Shown here one piece after another: positions 1 through 5,714 of a stretch of DNA of 5,714 nucleotides. The notes below the pieces were generated by a model. That model made no database searches. It was not told where the DNA came from and saw nothing but the letters and a program-made list of their open reading frames with translations. How positions within the stretch are numbered: position 1 is the stretch's first letter; each line of letters starts with the position of its first letter. Location: assembly GCA_946479055.1 (NCBI GenBank), contig CAMLEX010000359.1, positions 1 to 5,714 of the forward strand. Direction: 5' to 3'. The stretch comes from an uncultured Bacteroidota bacterium. GTDB lineage: Bacteria; Bacteroidota; Bacteroidia; Chitinophagales; Chitinophagaceae. The position numbers and the translations under genes were made by a program.

Positions 1-2725
1 TCTTGAAAGCCCATTTTAAATTATCATTAAGACTACCAGTAGCTTTCCACTCCCATTGAACAATATCACCACCATTACTCACACTGCTGTCTTTAACGGC
101 CAGGCATTTATTGGTGTATCTGCACACTATCTTATAATATCCACCTCCTAAATTTACAATCTGATAACGCTGATTAGAATAGCCCAGGTCATCCCATTGA
201 ACTACCGCAGCTCCATTTGCTACACTATTATTGTTAACCGAGACAACTTTGCTGTTGTAAGAAGGTTTGATGATGTAACCTGATGAATCAAATGTCACAT
301 CGAATTTCAAATTATCCTGGCAAAGACTATCCCATTGTTCAACAACAGCGCCATTATCTTCAGACCACCCTACAATAGACATCATCTTACTACTATGTTT
401 TGCTTTAATGTTATAGGTCCCATTGGCTATAGTAGAGACCAGGGGTACCGGAGTGAATTTCCATTTGAAATTATCCTGGTTGTTGTCAACCCATGCCCAT
501 TGAACAACATCAGCACCATTAGTCGTATCGTTTCCTGTAACAGCCAGACATTTGTTGCTATGCTTTGCTACTATTTTATAATAACCGCCGCCAATATTAA
601 CTATACTAAACCGCTGGTTTGCCTGTTCAAGGTCACTCCATTGATTGATTACAGCTCCGTTGGAACTGCTATATCCGTTAACCGTAACAGCCTTTGCATT
701 GTAGGAAGGCAGTAATTTGTATCCTTCAGGGGTCCACTGTACATTGAATACCTGGTTGCCCTGGCCCAGTGGAGCCCATTGCTCGATAATACCACCGTCA
801 TTTTCGGACCATCCGGCCACAGACATATCCTTATTACTATGTTTGGCAGTAATCCGATAATTGCCGCTTGCTATGGGTGCTGTTGCAAGATGGCTTGCCG
901 GGATAACAAAAGTGTTTGCAGACTTTGCAAGCGCTGTAAAGGAAAAAATATTGTTGGCAATTGAAACATTACTCAGCTTTGCACATGCTTCATTAATGCG
1001 ACCTCCGCTTTGCACATAGTCGGCATTGGCATTGCTGCCTCCCGTACTCCATCCGTTTGGCGTTTGCGTAAACGCTGTGTCATTTTCAAATTTGGGATTT
1101 GTAAGATGGTTAGTGCCCGGAAGGCTGTCACGATATAATTCCACGTTATCAAATGCACACCATTTGTTTGCTGGTCCATCAGAATAAAAACCAATCGTAC
1201 ACTGCCCATTTGTTACGCTAATATTGGATATGGTAACCTGTACATAATCGTCAGATTTCAGGATATTTGTCTTTAAAGTATCTCCTCCACCCTTCGCTGC
1301 GAAGTAACAGTTGGCTTGTCCACCACTGGAGAGTACCCATGCTTTTGCCGTGTAGGTTCCATTGGATAGTCCCGTTTTTGTTTGGTATGTATACACATTA
1401 TAAGCCGAATCCTTCCAATGGGCGCCTTCCATGCCATGCGATGTTGTCCGGTAAACCTGTGCGGTACTCCCGACGGAGCCAAACAGGTTAAGATCTACCT
1501 GGTAACTTTTACTGGTAGCATTGCTATTGTTAATCACCAGCACAATGGAATCGTTACCGGGGTTGATGGCCGCCAGCGTTGCGGCGTCATTGCTGCTGAT
1601 TAGCGTATAACCCGGTTTTATAAATCGGGTAACCTGCATACGTGCATAATAATTGCCTATTCTTTTAAATGTCGCAGTTGAGTCATATTGAACATGCCCC
1701 CAAACATTACCCTGATCCAAATATTGCCAATCACACCAGGCCACCGGCTTTAGGTTGCGCATATCCCTGATTAAGGCATCTGTCATCTTTAGATTATTCT
1801 GAAACCCCTGATAATTCCCTATTTCAAGTGGGCCTGATTCTGACATCCAAAGCTTTTTGTTTTTTGATTTTGCAAGGTTATAAAGATCCTGGTATTGGGT
1901 TATAGAATCCAGCTTGGTATACGAGTGGGTATTTATCTGTGTAATTTTTGAAAGCATACTGTCAGAGAACTTATTAATTTCATTATAAGTCTCCCTGGCG
2001 TTATAGCATTCCATAGCGCTAAGACTACAATAGCCCGACATGGTTTTTGCCTGAAGTTTGTTATACACTTCTGTATATATTTTAACCAGGTTTGCAGAGG
2101 AAAAATGACACCCCTCCTGCACACCATTTGCCGCCCACGCATTTGAGGGTTCATTAACGGGTGCAAGTGTTTTGAATGTTACATTCAGACTATCATGATA
2201 ATATTTTACAACCTCCGTTAAATAGTCTGCAAAATCATCGTAGTAAGCATCTTTGAGATTATCCGCACCTAAGCTGTCTCCGGATGCGCAATTACTTTTT
2301 GTCATCCAGTATGGTGGTGAATAGGATACTGCCGAGAAAATACAATCGCTCCTTTTTGATTTTAGTTTCAACAAAAATTTACGCTGCGTGGAATCTCTTT
2401 TGAAATCATAAGCCGCAGTTTCAGAAATCTTGTAGCCCTGCAGGGTGGCGTCAACTCTCATATGGCTATGAGAAGGGTTCTCCCCACCGGCAATATCGAA
2501 TCTGAAGACATTCATGTTCAAACCAGTCGGACTGGTCAGCCAGGTACAAAGGGTATCTATTTTAGCGTCGGACCAGCCTCCGGCAACATTAGCCCACCAT
2601 GCCAGTGAAACGCCCCATCCTTCGAGCGTTTGATATTGTGCATTGGGATCAACAACCACGGCGGTTTGTGACTTTGCTAACACGGACATCAGCAAGACAA
2701 TAGCAATCATTAGATTTTTCTTCAT
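1..2725 (-). CDS. Secreted GH30-type glycoside hydrolase with inserted carbohydrate-binding module and tandem ricin lectin domains (3' end outside window)
   Basis: The frame is open from ATG at 2725 to the window edge: 908 codons and no stop. Residues 1-20 form a Sec signal peptide (two Lys, hydrophobic core, cleavage near AKSQ-TA) without a lipobox cysteine, so the product is exported and probably not lipidated. Residues 25-370 match a GH30 (beta/alpha)8 barrel: a GWGVSLAWWA strand at 36-45, FRFDIAGGENP at 74-84, YSPPYWM at 135-141, the likely acid/base Glu192 in VNEP, HSY at 267-269, and the likely nucleophile Glu296 in WMSESG. RFIKPGY (367-373) opens the C-terminal beta-sandwich, which is interrupted by a binding module at about 429-576 and resumes to about 608. 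Two ricin-type domains fill 618-908. The look is of the endo-beta-1,6-galactanase-like branch (Pfam Glyco_hydr_30_2), but substrate is inferred. It follows another GH30 gene by 107 bases, probably in one operon. Since the last ricin repeat is nearly complete, the true end is likely close unless a sorting domain follows. Confidence 0.9.
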   Translation of the reverse strand, partial: MKKNLMIAIVLLMSVLAKSQTAVVVDPNAQYQTLEGWGVSLAWWANVAGGWSDAKIDTLCTWLTSPTGLNMNVFRFDIAGGENPSHSHMRVDATLQGYKISETAAYDFKRDSTQRKFLLKLKSKRSDCIFSAVSYSPPYWMTKSNCASGDSLGADNLKDAYYDDFADYLTEVVKYYHDSLNVTFKTLAPVNEPSNAWAANGVQEGCHFSSANLVKIYTEVYNKLQAKTMSGYCSLSAMECYNARETYNEINKFSDSMLSKITQINTHSYTKLDSITQYQDLYNLAKSKNKKLWMSESGPLEIGNYQGFQNNLKMTDALIRDMRNLKPVAWCDWQYLDQGNVWGHVQYDSTATFKRIGNYYARMQVTRFIKPGYTLISSNDAATLAAINPGNDSIVLVINNSNATSKSYQVDLNLFGSVGSTAQVYRTTSHGMEGAHWKDSAYNVYTYQTKTGLSNGTYTAKAWVLSSGGQANCYFAAKGGGDTLKTNILKSDDYVQVTISNISVTNGQCTIGFYSDGPANKWCAFDNVELYRDSLPGTNHLTNPKFENDTAFTQTPNGWSTGGSNANADYVQSGGRINEACAKLSNVSIANNIFSFTALAKSANTFVIPASHLATAPIASGNYRITAKHSNKDMSVAGWSENDGGIIEQWAPLGQGNQVFNVQWTPEGYKLLPSYNAKAVTVNGYSSSNGAVINQWSDLEQANQRFSIVNIGGGYYKIVAKHSNKCLAVTGNDTTNGADVVQWAWVDNNQDNFKWKFTPVPLVSTIANGTYNIKAKHSSKMMSIVGWSEDNGAVVEQWDSLCQDNLKFDVTFDSSGYIIKPSYNSKVVSVNNNSVANGAAVVQWDDLGYSNQRYQIVNLGGGYYKIVCRYTNKCLAVKDSSVSNGGDIVQWEWKATGSLNDNLKWAFK
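2..430 (-). repeat. Ricin-type beta-trefoil lectin domain, second tandem copy (nearly complete)
   Basis: Residues 766-908 repeat the preceding domain, agreeing at more than half of positions by eye: KHSSKMMSIVGWSE against KHSNKDMSVAGWSE, and GGGYYKIVCRYTNKCLAV against GGGYYKIVAKHSNKCLAV. Tryptophans of the QW signatures are at 798, 844 and 891. The DNA of the two copies has drifted at many third positions, so the duplication is not recent. The visible end DNLKWAFK corresponds to the end of copy one (DNFKWKF), so the domain is essentially whole at the window edge. Confidence 0.88.
455..874 (-). repeat. Ricin-type beta-trefoil lectin domain, first tandem copy
   Basis: Residues 618-757 of the large GH30 protein form a RicinB_lectin_2-like (CBM13-type) domain made of three subrepeats. 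Each has the NG-x(2-4)-QW signature, with tryptophans at 650, 696 and 743, and the third opens with GGGYYKIVAKHSNKCLAV. It begins directly after the GH30 sandwich and a short SHLATAP linker. Such domains usually bind galactose-type or xylose-type sugars at up to three sites and hold the enzyme on its polymer. Actual ligand is unknown. Confidence 0.9.
998..1441 (-). other. Inserted, apparently circularly permuted CBM61-like module inside the GH30 beta-sandwich
   Basis: This domain covers residues 429-576 of the large GH30 protein. Residues 435-532 carry the middle and end of a jelly-roll binding module: AHWKDSAYNVYTYQTKTGL, then NGTYTAKAWVLSSGGQ, then VTNGQCTIGFYSD and the closing WCAFDNVEL. 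The segment that normally begins such modules (TNPKFEND, TQTPNGWST, ADYVQSGG; residues 542-575) comes after that end, joined by a short SLPGTNH linker. The GH30 sandwich strand ending AQVYRTT (422-428) appears to continue at NEACAKLSNVSIANN (578-592), so the module sits in a sandwich loop. From memory, modules of this pattern occur on GH53 galactanases and resemble CBM61, which binds beta-1,4-galactan in Thermotoga. Family assignment is by recalled pattern, not by search. Two half-modules left by a tandem duplication would look the same. Confidence 0.65.
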
Positions 2726-2740
2726 TACAGTTGGGTTTTA

Positions 2741-2763
2741 GAAAGTTATTAAAGAAAACTTTC
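2741..2763 (-). promoter_or_regulatory. Perfect 7-bp inverted repeat in the leader of the large GH30 gene
   Basis: GAAAGTT (2741-2747) and AACTTTC (2757-2763) are perfect complements separated by 9 bases, ending 15 bases before the ATG at 2725. In the transcript this would form a short AU-rich hairpin next to the start codon; as DNA it could be a small operator. No Shine-Dalgarno is visible, as is common in Bacteroidota. The stem is short and AT-rich, so chance is a real possibility. Confidence 0.3.
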
Positions 2764-2818
2764 AGTAATAAGGTTAAATGGCTCAAGGTGTGCCTGCTAA
2801 AAACCATCCCATACGTCT

Positions 2819-2847
2819 GTACCTGCCCGCAACTATTCGTACCTGCC
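2819..2847. repeat. Short direct repeat spanning the stop codon of the GH30 lipoprotein gene
   Basis: GTACCTGCC occurs at 2819-2827 and again at 2839-2847, a spacing of 20 bases (GGCAGGTAC on the coding strand). One copy codes for the last residues TGRY; the other lies just after the TAG stop (2833-2835). It may be a remnant of a small local duplication; no function is evident. Confidence 0.35.
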
Positions 2848-4479
2848 TGTTAATGTGGTAACGGATTTGCCTTCAATAGTTATCTTATCTGCTTCTACAA
2901 CCGACCGCGACAAACTTTTTATGGCAGTCGTTGTATACATATCCAGTTTATTGCCTGTTATTTTAATCGTTGACCCTAATCCGTCTAGCTTGAATGTTTT
3001 TTTATTGGCACCTATGTTCACGATCACGAATACCAATTTTTTTGAGTTGACATCTTTATACGCCGAGATCATAAGTGAGTTGGCGGCGGTAATATCATCA
3101 GCAATTCCTTCAATGGAAGCAGTAACCCGCTTCATGCCCGGCCTGATAAACCGTGAGTAATTTCCAAAGCACCACAGTTGTTTGGAGTCTGACACAATGC
3201 CATCTGTTTTGCTGGCATTCAGGTCATATCCGCCGGAGGGATCATTAATATATACGAGCCCATCGCTGTAATCATAGGGGGTCATTGTCAGCCACCACTG
3301 CCAGGCACTTACATTGGCAATGGCCAGATCGTGATGAATGACTTTGGCTACATACAACCCGTAATCAATGCTGGTATTTTTTGGATAACCATTGTACTTG
3401 CCGCAGATATCACCCAGTATCCCAAATTCGGATTGCCATAATCCTATACCGGCATCTACCGCATTCCTCTTATTCACTACACTGTTACGGATATTTATCA
3501 GGTTATTATCGGGACAGGTAGTGAAATAACTATGCGCGGAAATTATTTTTGCTGTATTGGGCACATTGCCAATATAGTTTGCAGAAGCAGGGCTGAACCA
3601 ATTATAAATCTGATCGCCCCTGTTATTGTCAAAAGCATTGCTGGTAAAATTCCATTGTGCCGCTTCTCCCGCAACGATTGATGTAGATAATGTCTTGCTC
3701 TGCAGTTTGGGACCTAATAATTTTACCAGGTCTGCTATTTCCGTGTTGGTAGCTGCAGAACCTTCCTGCGATGCATTGCCACTATTACTACCCCAGTTCC
3801 ACTGCGGCTCATTGAAGGGACTGACATAATCGAATTTGAAATGATCACAGACTTCGGCCAGAAAATCTGCATAGGCAGGCATCTTACCTGCTTGCAGGTT
3901 GAAAGATGAACGGGCACCTCCATGTGCTTTCCCATCGATCGTCATATGCACAGGGGCCGAGATGGCAAAACCTAATGCGTATTGTACGCCTCTTTGCCTG
4001 GCTGCATTTAAAAACCATTGACTGCCGCTTTGCTTATTCCAGTCATAGGTACTATCTGCTTTCAAAAAACATTCTTCACGCCGCCACTCATCGGAAATCT
4101 CACTGTTGGCACCCTGTTCAAAGCTTCCGGCGCCGATATTTACCCGCCATAAAGAAAGACCGATTCCCCTGGGGCTCCCATCATTTGCAGTATCCAAGCT
4201 AAATAGATAGTCTGCAATCTTGTTCTTCTTATTAAGATCAGTCCATTTGCCGATGAACTTGGCAGTCCAGCCGTCTGATGCGCCAAAACTATGTATGGTT
4301 TGTTTTTCATCATTCAGGTTAATAGTTAATTTCAAAGGCGCATTTGCGAGGCAAGTATCTATTCCGTTGTAAAAACAAGGGTTAGGCGGAGGCGGAATAG
4401 GGCCGGTTTTTTTATTGCAGGCATAAATTATCCCTGCAAAGAAAACCATCACTAAAAAAAAGGAATATTTTTTAACCAT
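2833..4479 (-). CDS. GH30-type glycoside hydrolase, lipoprotein
   Basis: Complete 548-residue protein. The start ATG at 4479 is supported by a lipoprotein signal peptide beginning MVKKY, with hydrophobic residues 6-20 and a lipobox IYA-C at Cys21. After the cysteine come NKKTG and a proline-rich spacer; the acidic residues that direct surface export of many Bacteroidota lipoproteins are absent, so a periplasm-facing anchor is possible. The catalytic domain starts near residue 50 with HSFGASDGW (63-71), LSLWRVNIGAG (108-118), DEWRREECFL (130-139) and APVHMT (175-180). The likely acid/base is Glu224 in SPFNEPQWNWG and the likely nucleophile Glu351 in WQSEFG. AWQWW (392-396) and RFIRPGM (443-449) lead into the C-terminal beta-sandwich, which ends the protein. 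No extra binding module is present. It belongs to the same broad group as the next gene (Pfam Glyco_hydr_30_2, endo-beta-1,6-galactanase-like) but is clearly divergent. Activity is inferred: hydrolysis of beta-linked galactan or a similar glycan. A beta-1,6-glucanase role cannot be excluded. Confidence 0.92.
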   Translation of the reverse strand: MVKKYSFFLVMVFFAGIIYACNKKTGPIPPPPNPCFYNGIDTCLANAPLKLTINLNDEKQTIHSFGASDGWTAKFIGKWTDLNKKNKIADYLFSLDTANDGSPRGIGLSLWRVNIGAGSFEQGANSEISDEWRREECFLKADSTYDWNKQSGSQWFLNAARQRGVQYALGFAISAPVHMTIDGKAHGGARSSFNLQAGKMPAYADFLAEVCDHFKFDYVSPFNEPQWNWGSNSGNASQEGSAATNTEIADLVKLLGPKLQSKTLSTSIVAGEAAQWNFTSNAFDNNRGDQIYNWFSPASANYIGNVPNTAKIISAHSYFTTCPDNNLINIRNSVVNKRNAVDAGIGLWQSEFGILGDICGKYNGYPKNTSIDYGLYVAKVIHHDLAIANVSAWQWWLTMTPYDYSDGLVYINDPSGGYDLNASKTDGIVSDSKQLWCFGNYSRFIRPGMKRVTASIEGIADDITAANSLMISAYKDVNSKKLVFVIVNIGANKKTFKLDGLGSTIKITGNKLDMYTTTAIKSLSRSVVEADKITIEGKSVTTLTGRYE

Positions 4480-4652
4480 TTCTATTATTTTTTATACCCT
4501 GGTCTTTGCATCAATGCTCATTATTGTATTACAGTTATTGAATCAACTATTCGGATCGCATACCGGGTCAGTTTCCTGAACAGTAAGTCTCCTCTTGCCT
4601 TTTTTACTAGTTTTAAAAAAGCAAAAAAAAACAACTCCCCAAAAAAATAGCT

Positions 4653-4684
4653 AAAATTTACTTGACTGGGTTTAAATCAACAAT
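4653..4684 (-). promoter_or_regulatory. Candidate Bacteroidota-type promoter for the GH30 genes
   Basis: On the minus strand ATTG (4684-4681) lies 20 bases before TAAATTTT (4660-4653). The Bacteroidota consensus is TTTG, 19-21 bases, TAnnTTTG, so each box differs by one base from the expected pattern. Transcription would begin near 4646, giving a leader of about 165 bases before the GH30 lipoprotein start. The region is very AT-rich, so chance matches are likely and the call is tentative. Confidence 0.3.
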
Positions 4685-4694
4685 TCTCAGTCAA
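4662..4694 (-). repeat. 7-bp inverted repeat overlapping the candidate promoter
   Basis: TTGACTG (4662-4668) and CAGTCAA (4688-4694) are perfect complements with 19 bases between them. The -33-like ATTG lies inside the loop. This could be an operator for a dimeric regulator, or a weak hairpin before the U-rich run at 4647-4641. The long loop makes an RNA hairpin less likely. Confidence 0.3.
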
Positions 4695-4726
4695 AGTCGT
4701 TTACTGCTATGATAAGGATACCAACG

Positions 4727-4771
4727 GCGGCCGAAGACGTGGCGGGCAGGAACACCCGCCACGGAAGCCGC
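4727..4771 (-). terminator. GC-rich hairpin just after the susD-like gene; terminator-like or mRNA 3' stabiliser
   Basis: CGTGGCGGG (4738-4746) pairs perfectly with CCCGCCACG (4755-4763) around an 8-base loop, and an outer 5-bp stem GCGGC/GCCGC (4727-4731 with 4767-4771) extends it across a small internal loop. It begins 23 bases past the susD-like stop. No run of U follows on the minus strand, so it does not fit a classic intrinsic terminator. It may cause partial termination or protect the 3' end of a susCD message, which would leave the hydrolases at lower expression. Confidence 0.5.
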
Positions 4772-4794
4772 TTAAGTAAAACGATATTGGATTC

Positions 4795-5714
4795 TTAATA
4801 TCCGGGATTTTGGGTAACAGTACTATTGCTGGCCTGTATAACACTTCTTGGTATCGGCCACAATTCATGTTTGCCTTCCTTAAATTCAATTCCTTTATTC
4901 AGGCTTTCGCGGTGGGGCTTCTTTTCAATAGGATCAACATTGGTGGTCGTATTATATTTAACAAAACTGCCATTTGGCCCCATAAGTAATGAAATTAATT
5001 TTTTACCGCCAATCTTAATTCTTCTGATATCGTCCCATCTATAGGTACCTTCACCTGCCAGTTCAAGCCTTCTTTCGTTATAAATAGCTAATTTCAGCGC
5101 ATCGCCTGTCAAAGCTAATTTTGGTGCAAGATTTACTCTTTGCCTTACTTTATTTAAAGAAACTAACGCTCCGGCGGTATTTCCGTTAAAGGCAGCAGCT
5201 TCCGCATGTATCAGCAATATTTCTGCAAAACGTAAGAAAATCTGATTTAATGGCTGGTTACCATACTCACCGCCTCTTTCAGCTTGAGGCACATACAATT
5301 TTCTGAAATAACGACCTGACGTGTGTTGACCAATATCAGCCGGATATGTGCGGCTTTCGCCTTCAACTGGTTCACCTGCCTTCACAATGGTATTTTTTCT
5401 CCGTACATCATCTCCTTCGGCTATAAAAGCATTTTCCAGGTCACTGGTTTGGCCAAACCAACCCCAGCCTTGATCATTGGTTGCCCATGTCATGGTGGTA
5501 GCTCTTGTACCTACACTGAATTTGGTATCCGGCAGGTACCCGATTTCAAATAGTGATTCCCTACTCCATGGATTGGTTGTTTTAAATAAATCGCCGTAAT
5601 TAGGCAACAGAATATACTTATTTGATTGAATGACTGTTTGAGCAGTACTTTCTGCATTGGGATAATCTTCCATGAAAAGATATGCTTTGGATAGCAAACC
5701 TAATGCAGCGCCTT
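4795..5714 (-). CDS. SusD/RagB-family glycan-binding outer-membrane lipoprotein, C-terminal part (5' end outside window)
   Basis: The frame is open to the right edge and gives 305 residues ending in TAA at 4795-4797. Its first visible residues, GAALGLLSKAYLFMEDYPNA, are an internal TPR-like helix of SusD proteins, so the TTG at 5697 is not a start. Other family marks are LPNYGDLF (36-43) with SRESLFEIGY (50-59), the TPR-like helix LRFAEILLIHAEAA (160-173), LNKVRQRV (186-193), ERRLELAGEGTYRWDDIRR (213-231), and the typical ending LWPIPRSVI...QNPGY. SusD-like proteins usually have about 450-600 residues, so roughly half, including the lipoprotein signal, is missing. The protein sits on the cell surface as the lid of a SusC-type TonB-dependent transporter and holds glycans for import. 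A susC gene is expected upstream, beyond the window. Its neighbours downstream are two GH30-type enzymes, so the cargo is probably the product of those enzymes. Confidence 0.96.
   Translation of the reverse strand, partial: GAALGLLSKAYLFMEDYPNAESTAQTVIQSNKYILLPNYGDLFKTTNPWSRESLFEIGYLPDTKFSVGTRATTMTWATNDQGWGWFGQTSDLENAFIAEGDDVRRKNTIVKAGEPVEGESRTYPADIGQHTSGRYFRKLYVPQAERGGEYGNQPLNQIFLRFAEILLIHAEAAAFNGNTAGALVSLNKVRQRVNLAPKLALTGDALKLAIYNERRLELAGEGTYRWDDIRRIKIGGKKLISLLMGPNGSFVKYNTTTNVDPIEKKPHRESLNKGIEFKEGKHELWPIPRSVIQASNSTVTQNPGY

Larger units (their letters stand above)
4480..4794. other. Intergenic region between susD-like and GH30 lipoprotein genes
   Basis: This 315-base stretch holds no convincing gene. 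From the susD side it contains a GC-rich hairpin (4727-4771), a short inverted repeat (4662-4694) overlapping a candidate promoter, homopolymer A runs (around 4623-4630 and 4641-4647; U runs in the transcript), and an AT-rich leader of about 165 bases before the GH30 start. Short frames in it have no recognisable product. The length and the hairpin suggest that expression of the hydrolases is partly uncoupled from that of susD. Confidence 0.7.

Noticed and set aside
335..964. Plus-strand open frames (335-715 and 779-964)
   Set aside because: They run antisense to the ricin lectin repeats, have no recognisable protein pattern or start signal, and the minus-strand frame is continuous and clearly coding.
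1267..2166. Other short frames on both strands (for example 1267-1491, 1273-1482, 1933-2166)
   Set aside because: All lie inside the continuous GH30 coding frame and have no family resemblance; they are shadows.
1..2725. Reading the large GH30 gene as two genes or a frameshifted pair
   Set aside because: Translation from 2725 to the window edge gives 908 codons with no stop or frame change, and all domains are in one frame.
2741..2772. TAACTTTC (2748-2741) as a promoter -7 box for the large GH30 gene
   Set aside because: No TTTG-like -33 box at the right distance (CTTA is found there), and transcription would start only a few bases before the ATG.
4533..4548. AGTT...AACT imperfect palindrome in the GH30 lipoprotein leader
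   Set aside because: Only four end bases pair and the centre does not; expected by chance in AT-rich DNA.
4707..4889. 60-residue minus-strand frame ending in the GC-rich hairpin
   Set aside because: It overlaps the end of the susD-like gene out of frame, and its C-terminal residues are just translated hairpin.
5695..5697. TTG at 5697 as start of a 300-residue SusD-like protein
   Set aside because: The frame stays open to the window edge and the residues before it (GAALG) continue an internal SusD helix, so the gene is truncated by the window.

Overview
The window reads as part of a polysaccharide utilization locus (PUL) of a Bacteroidota bacterium. The evidence is a SusD/RagB-family lipoprotein gene next to secreted glycoside hydrolases, AT-rich start regions without a clear Shine-Dalgarno, and moderately low GC. 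The general look suggests a soil- or plant-associated Chitinophagaceae or Sphingobacteriaceae, but that is inference; nothing here fixes the genus.

All three genes lie on the minus strand, so transcription runs from high to low coordinates. At 4795-5714 is the C-terminal part of a SusD-like glycan-binding protein whose 5' end is outside the window (a SusC partner would be expected beyond it). Next comes a 315-base intergenic region (4480-4794) with a GC-rich hairpin just after the susD stop, AT-rich DNA, and a possible Bacteroidota-type promoter. At 2833-4479 is a complete GH30-type lipoprotein. After a 107-base gap, 1-2725 holds a second, larger secreted GH30-type enzyme, open through the left edge (908 codons seen, no stop).

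The second enzyme is the most unusual item. Its GH30 catalytic barrel is followed by the usual C-terminal beta-sandwich, but a galactan-binding-like carbohydrate-binding module (CBM61-like by recalled pattern) appears to be spliced into a loop of that sandwich. The inserted module also appears circularly permuted: the segment that normally starts it comes after the segment that normally ends it. Two tandem ricin-type beta-trefoil lectin domains follow.

Together the genes suggest capture of an oligosaccharide at the cell surface (SusD with an unseen SusC) and cleavage by two different GH30 hydrolases. Both resemble the endo-beta-1,6-galactanase-like branch of the family, which with the CBM61-like module makes a beta-galactan or type II arabinogalactan side chain a reasonable guess. 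Substrate is not proven by sequence alone. No RNA genes, mobile elements or CRISPR arrays were seen.
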